Shown: piece by piece, positions 11,758 through 22,393 of the stretch
How positions within the stretch are numbered: position 1 is the stretch's first letter
How the letters are laid out: every line of letters begins with the position of its first letter
From: Agrocybe praecox
Taxonomy: Eukaryota; Basidiomycota; Agaricomycetes; Agaricales; Agrocybaceae
DNA: 64,000 nt
Direction: 5' to 3'
Assembly (NCBI GenBank): GCA_964017145.1
Contig: OZ024846.1
Coordinates: 2,356,001-2,420,000 of the forward strand
Notes under the pieces: model-generated
What the model was told of the DNA's origin: nothing
What the model saw: the letters and a program-made list of their open reading frames with translations, nothing else
The model's database searches: none
Program-made: the position numbers and the translations under genes

Positions 11758-11903
11758 GATAGTAATAGGTAAAGATTGAGCGCTGAGCTCGAAGTGACAC
11801 CACACAACTAAAAAGTAAGCCTGGATTGGCTCAGCGCTTCTCAAGGCGGACGCGAACAGTAAGAAATGGTCCATAAATAGACTCGTCCAGACTTTCATGA
11901 TTG

Positions 11904-11913
11904 ACATGTGACT
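11904..11913 (-). promoter_or_regulatory. variant AGTCACATGT element upstream of gene C
   Basis: Read on the minus strand it gives AGTCACATGT, 146 bp before the proposed start codon of gene C. It keeps the AGTCAYATG core and the CANNTG palindrome of the sites at A, B, D and E, with one base changed within the core and one at its end. Its position supports the chosen start. Confidence 0.4.
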
Positions 11914-13283
11914 TGGCTTGGCCTGCCGCCTGGCGGAGCGTCTGAACCGGCCTGCCCCATTGTCATCGATTTTCCCCCCAGACCAACCCCAGACTACAGA
12001 GGTCCACGTACCACCAGAGTTAAACCTCGCTTCTCTATCAAAATGACCTTGATAGTTCAAACACCTATTTCTGAGTGCTATTCTCCTTCGTGGAACGAGC
12101 TCATCCCACCTGGTCCTAACAACAGTCTCGTCACGCCATTCATATGGATTTGGCATGGATAGAGGATGAACGGGGGGCCTAAACCTAGGCATTCACTCCA
12201 GGACATAAAACACTGCCCATGGATGTAACCTTCGTAGTGACAACGAGTATCTAAAGTCTGGGTATCACGGTACGAGCGCCCGAGAACTTTCACGTCGCTT
12301 TCTGTAAGGCTGACATTTTTTTTAGTCAAAGGAACCACCTGGGACACAAGCCAATGACGTGGATACATCCCTGTAACGTGCTATCATCAGTATGTGCGTT
12401 AACAATGAATCCAAGAGCGAGTCTGCATTGAAATTAATCATAGTGCTTTCCCTTTCCCCAACCCGTTCCAGTTTAGCAGCAAGTGGGCCTTAGGATTTAG
12501 GTCTCGTGTACCCATCATACGGACTCCACCCTTGCTTTTATACCTCCGTTGGTTTCAACCAAAGGCCGTGACTACGTCCGCCTCATTAGTCGCGGTATCA
12601 GGCATGACTATAACCTGGATTCCAACCTGCTTATCTGAGGCAAGTTGTAGCTTGCATTTTCAATTCCATTTTGCTATAGCTTCAAAGAGAAACATGATTT
12701 TGACTTCGAAAGTGCCGCCTTCAAGATGGTCATGGTGTGTCGGCGTACGGATGAAGGACTTTTTCTGATCCGGGAAGCGTTAGAGAATGCGTGGAGGTGC
12801 CCAGTCGGCCGTCACTCGGTCTACATCTGCACATTTGTCATTGGTTATAAGCTTCTTTCTTCTTGATCCCTACCTTGGAAGGTCAAAGTCGGACGTTCCG
12901 AACTCGTCTTTACCCTCTGACTCTCATCTCAAAGGCAATCATTGCCCTGTAATCTTTCTTTCTAAGATCTCTGCCAGGATGTATAATATTATTCTGACTT
13001 TCACACTTGCTTATTCTTCAATATCTTGGCGTATTCGCTCTATACCCGTTCACTTTTTCTCTTTGACCTCTATTCTATTTATTTTTTTCGACATATGTAT
13101 GCTTCTTCTCGCGACATGTCTCTCTTTTTTCTAATTTCTCCGTCGCTTTCTGAGTCTCTTTCTCGTCCAAATTCTTTACACAGTTGTAAATCAACTGTAC
13201 CGGATTCTTTATCAGAGTATGTCACTATCGTTAGCAGTGCTAAGGTGTAAGGGATCAATCGATCAAGTTTCGAGCAGGGACTG
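11914..13283. other. divergent intergenic region between genes C and D
   Basis: About 1.4 kb with several open frames on the minus strand (11659-12368) that have no recognisable motif, and a T/C-rich plus-strand stretch at 12840-13230. The latter vaguely resembles 9187-9420 in composition, but I cannot align it securely. No gene is supported. Confidence 0.4.
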
Positions 13284-13293
13284 AGTCATATGA
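13284..13293 (+). promoter_or_regulatory. conserved AGTCATATGA element upstream of gene D
   Basis: Exact copy of the ten-base core, 110 bp before the gene D start, followed by a CCCGTTGAAC block comparable to GCTGTTGAAC at gene B. The remaining upstream sequence is diverged from A and B, so the retained core is notable. Confidence 0.5.
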
Positions 13294-13402
13294 CCGTGTT
13301 TAATGGTCCCGTTGAACAGCACCAAACACAAGGTTCGAATTCTCAATTAACGCCCAAGTCCCTACTCTCACATTTAAACGTTCACTTGCTAGAATCCTTT
13401 CA

Positions 13403-14741
13403 ATGGCACATTGCAGTGTGAAACTATTTGGCCACGGCTTTTGGAAGAAGAGGACGAGTCAAGTTCGTTCCATGCGATAGCCTTTCATGAGCGATATTGA
13501 TTGTGCTTGGACCTTACTTTAGATTGAATTGATCAGAGATGTTCTAGGACGTTCAAGTGAATCGAACTCAGGGGAGTCTAGCGTGTTACATGTCAAAGTG
13601 GAGGTAAAACATATGTTTATTTCAGCGGGTTGAAACTGAATGCTTATTTTTTGACCTTTCCTACAAGAAAAGAATAAAGGAGCTCTGTAGAATCTATCTG
13701 CAGATAGCGTTGACCCCATCTAACCAGAGTTACGAAGTTGACGTGATAATTGAAAAGGTTCGTGCTTTCTTGGCACTTAATCGTGCAAGCATCATGTGCT
13801 CTACGCTCAATGAAAAGGACTAACAAATCCTTGAATCCCTGTTTGTTCAACAGATCCAAAAGGAATTTCCTACTGTATACAGCAAAGATGAGGAGAAGTA
13901 CGAACACAAAATATATGTTACGAGGCGACTTGTGTACATATGTCACGGTGGGCGGCGCGCTGCAGAAGGTCAAAAAGATGTTTCGAGATCGAGAAAAAGA
14001 GTTAATAAAAAGATGGAAAATCGAGCAACGCCAACTACTAAGTTCAATGTGAGTGCGCTTCTAAGTTGAATAACACATTATCTAGATTGATGTAATTCTT
14101 AGCCTTTGGAGATTGGTCCAATCTATAAGCAGAACACTAGGCGGCTTCACGTCGTGGTTGAAATTCCGACGCTATCACCAAGAGAACGTTTAAAATATAT
14201 ATCCCTGTCCTCCCAGAACGCAATGCAGCCGAGCCCTCCAAAAACCTTCGTCAGCGACCACGCCTTATATTATGCCCCTCAACTCAGCCAAAACAAGGAC
14301 TCCCTTGACCCGATTCCGAACCGCCCCTTCTCCAAATCAAACCTGGCTTTAAATTCAACTGTATCCTTGGACTCCCGAACCCCTCCTTCGGCCACCACAG
14401 TCGCACACAGAGAGCCCTTGTCCGATCAGGATCAAAATCTCCAAACTCTAAACTCAAAGCTAGGGTCACCGACTGTTGAAACCACCAAAACCTCAATAGA
14501 TCTACTGAACGGAGACGTCCTGCGATTCCTATTCTCCTGTGATCCACGTCTCGTGCACCTCGCTAAGTGTTTTGCCGAGTACGGATGTACGAGTCAAGAA
14601 CATCTCCTGAGGTTGGCATTATGGGACAAGGAGTGCAGACGTAAGGTGTTGAAGGAGATGGTTAAAGATGTGACAGAGATGGAGTTGAATTTCCTCGAGG
14701 ACCGTTTGGATATATGTTTTCGAGGCGCCGACAAGCGATGA
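13403..14741 (+). CDS. array paralog D, unrecognised family (about 354 aa)
   Basis: Model: exons 13403-13462, 13523-13603, 13668-13757, 13854-14048 and 14103-14741, all phase 0, 354 residues. Exon 1 keeps only the second half of the block seen in A/B (VKLFGHGFW against KVFGR), and there is no in-frame upstream ATG. Exon 3 is exactly 30 codons (KRIKELCRIYLQI...). Its acceptor is AAG rather than CAG/TAG. Exon 4 holds IQKEFPTVYS...RRLVYICHGGRR, then a basic run (SRSRKRVNKK, possible nuclear signal). Exon 5 has a Ser/Pro-rich linker and the C-terminal domain (281-354), with AEYGC..QEHL.RLA and TEMELNFLEDRLDICF. Divergent from C and tandem with E. No catalytic motif seen; function unknown. Confidence 0.78.
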
Positions 14742-15028
14742 CATCATACATGGACAGTCAGGGGCACAGGGTTGATTGCTTTCGTTGGAATTTTTTGGAG
14801 ACTGAAATTTTTTTGAACGTATATTACGTGTTTAGGATGCTATAAGTGATGTTACTGGTGATATGCTTGAAGATATCCCCGCGATATATTTTAACATGGC
14901 ACTAGCGCCCGAGCAGCGTGAGAAAATCAGTATAATAATATGACTGGGTTCCATCATCTATTGGAGTTCAAATATTCAACTCTCAGCGTCCGACTTAGCC
15001 AGTCATGATGAAAATCTATTTATGCGTC

Positions 15029-15038
15029 AGTCATATGA
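15029..15038 (+). promoter_or_regulatory. conserved AGTCATATGA element upstream of gene E
   Basis: Exact core 133 bp before the gene E start, followed by TCTTGTTGACG, very close to the tail TGTCGTTGATG at gene A. Flanking sequence is otherwise diverged. Confidence 0.5.
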
Positions 15039-15170
15039 TCTTGTTGACGCCATGGGTGAGAATGTTCAAGTCGATTGAGTTTGGGTACCCGCTTGGTTCA
15101 TTACCACCACATTACGCATCGATACACACTGAGCTACGACAGTTGCCCACAAGACCTTTTAGTCTCATTC

Positions 15171-16143
15171 ATGTACCCAGAATGTAGAACGGCGGCTGAC
15201 TTTGGGTTCGACGGGAGGAAGAATTGTGTGCGTTCATATTCTGTGTTACCCCTTCCTATGTTGACCTAACCTTTATGGCTCCTCAACAGTTTCCTCAGTT
15301 TCAAGAGACTCTTGGGCTGGGAGACTCCCAAGAAGAGTTTGACGAGATAATAGTAAGCACATCCACATGTTAAATTGTTATTATGATATCTAACTATATG
15401 GACAACGATTCTTAGAGGGAGCTATCTGAACTCTGCGTCAAGCAATACGACTTGGACTTTGTACCATCCGTCCAGCGTAAAGCTACATTCAATATAATAA
15501 GTCAGGTGCGGTAAACTATGCACATAGTCCTTTTCATCGATACCTATCTTACTGCGAACAGCTTTCCAAAGCATTTCCTGACTTCTTTGGGGAACACGTC
15601 CGCAATGCCGCCAGAAATTTGTACATTGCTGAAAGAGTTGCATTGCGACTTCATTGTCAACGTCGAATGAAACATAGGCAGAGGCAGTTTAACCGTTCAG
15701 AAATGAAGAGCCCTTTGATTGACGCAGGTTCGCGAGCTATGAACAGAAGTTGGGGTGGATCATTGGCGGAAAGCAAAGCACGACGCATAAGTTTTGATAC
15801 TCTTGCGTCCAGCTTGGGCAATACGGAATCACACGTACAGTACCGCAATACGAATTCAAGCAATATCGAATTAGCTAGCGAGGTCCAAGAATTTTTGAAT
15901 TCGAGCCAGCCATCCTTGGTTCACCTGACTCGTCGACTGGTGGGTATGGGATGTCATAGTATTCGTGATCTGCTCATGTTGGCGTCGTGGGACAAAAAGA
16001 AAAGATATCAAGCCTTGAAGGAAAACTTCAAGGGAGCTACTGAAATGGATATCTTGTTTTTCGAACATCATCTGGACAATTATGTGACCAAAGAGAGAGA
16101 GAAAGCGTCAAAAGCGGTCAGGCTGAGGTGTGTCACATACTGA
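15171..16143 (+). CDS. array paralog E, unrecognised family (about 263 aa)
   Basis: Shortest member. Model: exons 15171-15227, 15290-15352, 15416-15505 and 15562-16143, 263 residues. Exon 1 no longer shows the KVFGR block, so the start is uncertain; the upstream AGTCATATGA element supports it. Exon 3 is exactly 30 codons (RELSELCVKQYDL...NIISQ). The last exon fuses family exons 4 and 5, as in gene C: LSKAFPDFFGEH...RVALRLHCQRR, a basic Arg/Lys-rich segment, a much shortened linker, then the C-terminal domain (178 onward) with FLNSSQPSLVHL, MGC and TEMDILFFEHHLDNYV, followed by a charged tail. The shared intron loss suggests C and E are sister copies or lost the intron independently. Function unknown. 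Confidence 0.72.
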
Positions 16144-16666
16144 TTTATTGATTTATTTTGTTCTACAATGACGATGATTCCAGTTGACTCTCTGTATACG
16201 ATAGTCTCCACAAAGCAATCTGCGCTAGCAAAGCTACATATACAAGTCCAACAAAATACGATCGACACGACGCTGCAGTAGCCACACCTGAATGAGAATA
16301 CGTTTTTTGTTGTCCAGAAAAACGCGTGATTGATCATGAACGTTTGAACACCATCCCTATACAGAGTCTGCACCGCCGTGTCAACTTTAGCCCTCTTACT
16401 GAATTCTGAAGAGCCTTCCGGCTTCCCCATCAAAATCGGACGGCAATATCATTCGTAAATATTATTATCAAGTTTATCTAACAAACTACATAAAGAACTC
16501 TGAAGTGGTTCAAATTTGAATTCGGAAAGACTCTGTCGATTCTGATTCCAAACCCCAGTCTAACAAAGTCTTTGTCGAAATATGAAAACAAGTTCTGCTG
16601 TATACCCACCCAGTGTGTATTACTTACTTTCGATGGGCCGTCTATAAATATAAGTCGTAAATAAGT
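16144..16666. other. convergent intergenic region, no gene seen
   Basis: About 520 bp between the 3' ends of gene E and F1. A minus-strand open frame at 16080-16433 overlaps the end of gene E and shows no motif or paralog, so it is not called. Confidence 0.5.
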
Positions 16667-18967
16667 TCAACGTTTCGCGCGCTTCGTCGGTGATTCTGAA
16701 GGGCTAGGCGAATTGGGATCTCTGGGGCTCATCCATTGATGAAGAGTACCGCGTTCAGATTTACGCTTCTGCGGGGAATCCGGTGCACATGGAGCCAGAA
16801 GCTTCATAGATTTGAGCACAAGTTGATACCTGCGTGACCCGTTCATGTTCGCCTGCTTTCTTTGCTTTATAGGGGAACCCGATAATCCATTTGACCGCGG
16901 AAGTAATTCCCAGCTATTAATAAGTATCAATGCGTCAGCTTTGGAACTTACTCCTCTACCAAGCGAGAAACTTACACTCGAAGCTCTACATCGACTATGA
17001 CGGGTGTCTTGTCATCGAACTTGGATTTGTATTTCATGGGAAGGATAAGTTCATTGTCCTGGTCAAAGACTTGAGGTACCACGAGTTTAGTGGATCCGTG
17101 TCCTTCATCCTTTAACTTAGAGTAGCGGTAGTTGGGGTCATATAAGCTGTTGAGTGTGAGGCCTTTTACGTGCCAGTTAGTGTACACGATATGCGTTGTG
17201 ATTATGCTAATGTTTTCAATACGTACCGGATCCACCGCCACCCTGGAACGATGTATTGCCCTTCTTCGTCTTCTCGTTCAACTTCTGGGTCAATGCTAAA
17301 ATGTTCGCCGTGATAGTCATGTTGTTAGGGGCTTGTACGCGTTGTACCGATTCATCGACATCACTCACTTTCATCGTTCAATAAATCCGACATCTTTTGC
17401 TCTAAAAATAGTACATATCGACCAAGGCATGAGTAAAAAGCAATGTACAGTTTGTAGAAGCACCTACTGTCCCACTGAATCTCTAAGTCAGAAATTTCCT
17501 CTACTGTTGAAGCATCCTCTATTTCGGTGAAGAAGGGGAGGGAAGGGACGATGAAAGTCGATTTGACAAGCTCCTCTTCACTGTTAAAATAATCACGAAA
17601 GAAGCCATTGGGAACAGGCCGCTCATGATGCTCTAGGCCTTTCCATACGCTGAGTGAGGCCATAGTATTAAGGTAGAGGACACTCATGAGCAACCAACGT
17701 CAGGTGTCGTTACTTTTTCGTGACAATCCCAATCAAATAAGGCGATAAGTTCCCTAAACGACACGGCGAGAGCGATTTCAAGGGTAATTTGAGTTAATCT
17801 TTTAATCGGTCCAGAACATAATTTTTTACAGTGTATAAAGAGCACGATCTGTAAATTACAACAAGAAATAAATAAAATTGGGGTTCCAACATGAAAAACA
17901 TTACTTACATGCCATGCTGGCGGTCCGGCCTTCTCCGTCTCATCTGTGAGACTCTCTGATGTCCCCTAAGCGCGCAATAACACTTCTTTTCTTTTTCTTA
18001 TTGTAAAAATTGAGCTAGGAATGAAGTACAAGATACTACAGTAAACTACGCAACCTTGGATACTCTGATACTTTTCAGAATGTACATGGCATGGTAAAGG
18101 CATGTCTTGTGCACGTTTGCCTCCATTCGTGGGTTATTCAACTCTCATCTCGGTACCCAATGGGACGATTTGCGAGATCAAAGCTCAGTTTGGTACATAC
18201 TAACCTGAAAAATATTATGTTCTGGCCCAAATTTCCCAATGAAGTACCATTCTGTTGCAAAAAACAAAAATTCGAAATTCTTTACCTTAATCGCCTTTTT
18301 TGTTCGTTGTCACGCTAAGCACGTGACGTTGGTTGCTCATGGGTGTCCTCTACCTTATCAGTTACCGGAAGCTCTCACCTTGGTTACGTTCTTGCTCCAG
18401 CTTGTAAGTACAGAGCTTCAAAAATTTGAACATTCTTTCGGAACATTCAACTGCATTGGGCGGATATAATGGATTTCCGTGAAGATCCTTTTCTTTATCC
18501 GGAAGCTTGGCCAATTCGAAGATAGCTTTGATCTTATGAATGGACTTGTCTGAGATTTTACTTCGATTGCGGACATTTTGTTGGTTGAAATATATCCCTG
18601 TTCGACCATATTTCCCGCCTATATCAAGGAGTGCAGGAAAGCGCAGAACACAAGGTGTGCTGCGGTCCTGCTCATGTATCCAATATAGTGAGCTTATCGC
18701 AAGCTCGTTTATCTGAACGGGACCTGTAATTTGATTAGCCAGCTCGTCGGTGATTGTTCGTGGATCGTCCATTTCTTTGGCTATTGCTTCCCAGAGCGCG
18801 GTAGCATTTCGTACTTCGTGACTCCCTTCGTCGTTATTGTCTAAGAGAGAAGAGGTTGGAAGTTTTAAGTGTCAAATCTTAAATAGCCTAAATAGTACCA
18901 TATATCAGTAACGCTCACCATCGGGGAGTACGCGCTTTGGGGTTCTTGGTGTTCGAGGAGACTCCAT
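16667..18967 (-). CDS. F1: unrecognised probable nuclear protein (about 405 aa)
   Basis: I do not recognise the family, but it has a full-length paralog at 42954-44575 (F2), which fixes the gene model. Exons: 18967-18919, 18840-18379, 17638-17468, 17401-17369, 17295-17227, 17162-16976 and 16913-16667; 405 residues. Several exons have the same length in F2 (33 and 187 nt). Conserved blocks include ITGP...SSLYW, CVLRFPALLD, YPPNAVECSERMFKFL, GFF..Y and, near the end, RRYQLVLKSMKLLA.CAP. The C-terminus SPQKRKSER...PTKRAKR is Lys/Arg-rich with S/T-P sites, typical of a nuclear localisation signal. No catalytic motif is visible. Intron 2 holds a 685-bp TIR element, making it about 740 bp against 93 bp in F2. 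It faces gene E tail to tail. Confidence 0.75.
17671..18355. mobile_element. 685-bp TIR element (MITE-like) in intron 2 of F1
   Basis: The ends are 32-bp inverted repeats with one mismatch (17671-17702 and 18324-18355), beginning AGGTAGAGGACAC, and weaker subterminal similarity extends inward (CGTGACAA, GGCGAT). Each end is flanked by TA, consistent with a TA target duplication as in Tc1/mariner-related elements. The interior has no transposase-like frame, so it is non-autonomous. It begins about 20 bp inside the donor of intron 2 and ends about 30 bp before the acceptor, which leaves both splice sites intact. Paralog F2 lacks it. Superfamily assignment is an inference from the TA flanks only. 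Confidence 0.75.
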
Positions 18968-19661
18968 CAAGGGGCTATAATGAGATGATGTCTGCATGCG
19001 GATTATATAGTCAACAGCTGGGATTACAAGCTAATGGCTGTACTGTGCTCTGTCCGTTGTCCTGACAACGGACGTTCACTGCAAGCAGGGACATATGTCA
19101 GTACAAGTGTCGTCCTTTGGAGCAGAGATTTAAAGTACGATGACTTGACAAGTTCAGGGTGGTGGGTAGCGTGCCCTTGACAGTAATTCCCAAGTTGGAG
19201 GGAGTAAAATAATGGTAGAGCATGGACGTTTTGGTTTTGAGTTCAGGTGCGCAACTTTGAACGTATTCGCTGGTGGGAAATAATCTGTAGTGTATCTATA
19301 TGTGGATTTACGGACTTTCCCACACCCTCATGTCATGTCATCCAATCTAATCTAATGTACATCAAATCAATGTATCACGGGCCGAGCCATTGATGACTAT
19401 TTTTATCGTCCGCGTACAATGTACTATGATATTTGCGATAATATTTCTATACGCTTATACAAGTTTTGTGGATGTGATAATGCTCTGCGCGGTCTCCAAT
19501 TAGGCAATATTGACAACATATAATATGGCAGCTCTGATGAGCTCTATACAAAAGCTATATAAATCTATCAATTTACGCATCTATCGGAAGTCAGATAGTG
19601 CTTCGAGTCTTTGACAATCAAATGTCCGTGCTTCAAGTTGGTTCGTGCCATCTACTGATAG
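18968..19661. other. no gene seen upstream of F1
   Basis: AT-rich intergenic sequence, probably the F1 promoter side. I see no coding signal or repeat structure beyond short AATCTAATCTAATGT-type runs. Confidence 0.5.
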
Positions 19662-20168
19662 CCTCACGCCATATGTGGGTCATATGAGCCCTCTCACACG
19701 GCCTCAATGGTGAGATACATCGTACAGCCTTGGATTGGTGTGGGATTGCTTTCATCCTCGAGTCATACATTGCCGCTTTTGCCCATACACGTTTATAGAA
19801 GGTGTTGGTAACTCCCGTCAATCAACTGCTGCATTTAGCCACTGTGTGCGCGGAACAATGGAGAATGCTGTGCATGGGACTGAATAATTGCTGTATTGAA
19901 CACCTCACGTCATATGTGGGTCATATGAGCCGGTTATATGTTCGATTTCTCTCACACGGCCTCAATGGTGAGATACATCGTACAGCCTTGGATTGGTGTG
20001 GGATCGCTTTCGTCCTTGAGGAATACATTGTCGCTTTTGCTTGTACACGTTTATTGTCATATTTAGAAAGTGTTGTTAACGCCCATCAATCAACTGCTGC
20101 ATTTAGCCACTGTGGGTGCGGAACAATGGAGAATGCTATGCATTGGACTGAATAATTCCTGTATTTGT
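19662..20168. repeat. tandem duplication of a 240-265 bp unit
   Basis: Two head-to-tail copies, 19662-19902 and 19903 to about 20168, each running from CCTCACGYCATATGTGGG through TACAGCCTTGGATTGGTG to GACTGAATAATT. The second carries small insertions (near 19931 and 20055). Neither copy encodes a conserved frame. The duplication lies directly upstream of gene G1 and may be part of its promoter region. Confidence 0.85.
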
Positions 20169-20338
20169 CAGTTGTATAAATAACTGAATGGGGAATGCTG
20201 TGACTTCTCTGATTTTATTACCCTAGTTAGCAGTTTTTTTCTTCTTCCTTTTTCAAAAGAAGATTCAATACAAAAGGCGAGGCGTTGGAGACATATTTTA
20301 ACCGTTCATTGTTCCCAGACAGTGACTAACCCAACACT

Positions 20339-21207
20339 ATGTGGGGTTTCCTAGTCAAATCCTCCCTCTCCCTCTGGTCCCTTGGTGCCTACAGCATATA
20401 TCGAAGCGTATTGGCGGTAAGAGCGTCCGACTACCATGATGGAAACTTAGAGTCTACCGCCTCCCGCGATCCACTGTACGATGATACAGATCGTCGTCTT
20501 CATCACAAGATGACCCGAATTCTTTTGGAAATTCGCCATTTCGATAGACAATTGGGGAGACTCTATAAGAGTTGGAAGATAACGAGAAACGGATGCCTTT
20601 TGATCGCTCCGTATGCAATCCTGCCTTCTTTGATCCTTTTCCCCTGATGTTTCCGCCCAGATTATCGCTTTCATTCTTTCAGATTGAAGGTGTTAGCGAC
20701 AATGTTGTATCACGTACTACAGCCATCGGCGCCCTGGTCTTTGCCAGCAGCGGTGCTATTGCAAGTGTCATCTATCGTTTTTATATCCTTTCCATTTCTA
20801 GGAAGGAGTTTAGAAGACAGTGGGTAAAGGTTCGTGCTTCATCTTATTTCTACTTTTTCCACCCACGTTGAGGTTCTGCTTGTACAAGGCGTCATTGTCC
20901 AACAACGCTTCATTGGAATCGGTGCAGTTTTGGGCGTTTGTTTCTTTTCCATTGTCTTCTTTTATGTGGTAAGCGAGGCCTGTCTTGCTGATCAGCCGGT
21001 ATGTTGCTAATTCAGAGACTTTTACGTTTTCAAAGGGCGATGATGAGCTGTGTTGTAACCATACTCAGCATTATTTCAAGCCACGGCGAGATTACATATG
21101 TGTCTAGCCTTGCAGCCAACACGCTCGGAAGGTTATGCATCATTATTTTTCTGGTTGCGCAAGCCATACAGCTATATATTTCTTTACATTTTCTGATTGT
21201 ACGATAG
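20339..21207 (+). CDS. G1: small four-helix membrane protein, unrecognised (about 230 aa)
   Basis: Family not recognised; two paralogs in this window (G2, G3) fix the structure. Exons 20339-20610, 20661-20829, 20889-20968 and 21036-21207; 230 residues. Intron phases 2, 0, 2 match in all three genes. Layout: hydrophobic N-terminal segment (SLWSLGAYSIYRSVLAV), a polar heptad-like stretch, the block WKITRNGC, then PLSLSFFQIEGVSDNVVSRT leading into a second helix, an arginine-rich RR.WVK turn, a third helix spanning exon 3/4 (FWAFVSFPLSSFMW...SCVVTIL) and a fourth near the C-terminus. No enzyme motif or signal cleavage site is obvious, so an internal-membrane or plasma-membrane protein of unknown role is likely. 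The conserved [IL][ED]GVS[DE]..[VI]SRT.A block is the best family signature. Confidence 0.75.
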
Positions 21208-21577
21208 CGCTGATAGCAGAGTGGTATTGCATATTCATCCTTCTTCAAAGCAATTGAAGACAAGTTTGACGACGTCACCCATCTTTAGTAATGAATTTGA
21301 AGGTGCAATAGATCCACCGCGCCGGTGTCCCGCAGTCTCTGGCCTTAAGTTCTTGAGACCAGGTATTGAGTTTAGTCTCAAAGCGAAAGGTGGCACTATA
21401 CATAGGACAGACGATATCCCATTTTTTCCAAGCTTATGAACTTTCCATATTTTTGGGCTCACATCCAACTTTACCTCCGCACAGAGATATTTAGATCACA
21501 TAGTCTACGGCGAAAGATTCGTATAGTAGGGGCCAAAGGTCGACTCGATTCTCTGTACTTATTAGCTTATCTTTCAG

Positions 21578-22393
21578 GTTGCTTTCGGACAGTCAGTCCG
21601 CCCAAAGTTTTGTCAGCATTCCCACGGATTCGAAGCTGATTTTTGACAGAAGCCGTCAAACGAGCCGCGTCGGCCATCCATCAGAAGGCCTCAATTGCCG
21701 AGCGCTGTTCTTCTTGGCCGGTACATGGAAATCTTACCAAGTTGAATTGTACAAGTGAGTGGACGTCGTGTTCTGCTGAATTGTGGTGGCCACTCGGGCA
21801 ATAAAAAGTTTCTATTCTTATCCAATGTGGAGATATTTTCAAGTCATATATGTCATCGCTTCAAATGTCGTATTTATTGAATTTTTGCGACTTTGAAATT
21901 GGGAAATACAAAAAAAAAACAAGCGGAAGAGATTCGAACCATAGGCCTCACGGAATCAGAAAGACTCTATAATTTAGGGAGCTTAACCACTATACCAGGC
22001 AGACATTGACATTTTTTGAAACGAGGGGGGATATACAGCGTATCCGCGACACTTCTGTTCCGCAAAATTTGATCTATTTCAGGGTACGCAAGGGGTACAG
22101 TGGTAAACTCTTGATGAAAATACAGACAATAATTTTGAATATATTCGGGACATATTTGAGCCGGAATATATGTTTAATTTTGCCCTATGTCTTGTTTCCA
22201 GACCCTCATCGTCGAAAGAGACGCCGAGCGGCCCTGATGGGCCTTACTAGGCGGAGTACGAACTGTGTTGACATGCCGTGATATGCCGTTATGAATTCTT
22301 GACGTGACTTCCCTGTCAAAGAAGGAAAGAAGTCTGGAAATGAGCGTGGAAATGCTGACAAAACTTTGGGCGGACTGACTCTTCGTTGCTTTC
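21578..22393 (+). mobile_element. 798-bp MITE copy 1 (9-bp target duplication)
   Basis: The element occupies 21587-22384 (798 bp) and is flanked by the exact 9-bp direct repeat GTTGCTTTC at 21578-21586 and 22385-22393. The ends are inverted repeats of about 35 bp (GTCAGTCCGCCCAAAG and onward). An inverted copy of the same length lies at 47859-48656. No transposase frame is present. TSD length and long TIRs fit Mutator-like (MULE) elements; that assignment is an inference. It sits between gene G1 and urease, 258 bp before the urease start codon. Confidence 0.88.
21925..22004 (-). other. tRNA-derived pol III promoter module inside the MITE
   Basis: Read on the minus strand: an A-box-like TGGTATAGTGG, about 57 nt to a B-box-like GGTTCGAATCT, then a T-run of about ten within 15 nt (21909-21919 region). 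This is the layout of a tRNA-type internal pol III promoter with terminator. Acceptor and T stems do not pair, so it is not a functional tRNA. The second MITE copy keeps the same module. Confidence 0.6.

Noticed and set aside
11659..12368. Open frames on the minus strand upstream of gene C, which could extend its N-terminus
   Set aside because: The extension has no similarity to the other paralogs, and the shared upstream element at 11913 would then lie inside the coding region.
16080..16433. Minus-strand frame with KRAKVDTAV...
   Set aside because: Overlaps the end of gene E, no paralog or splice partner; only a vague nuclear-signal-like patch.
21925..22004. Possible functional tRNA gene
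   Set aside because: A and B boxes are present, but acceptor and T stems do not pair in either copy, and the box spacing is long; treated as tRNA-derived only.
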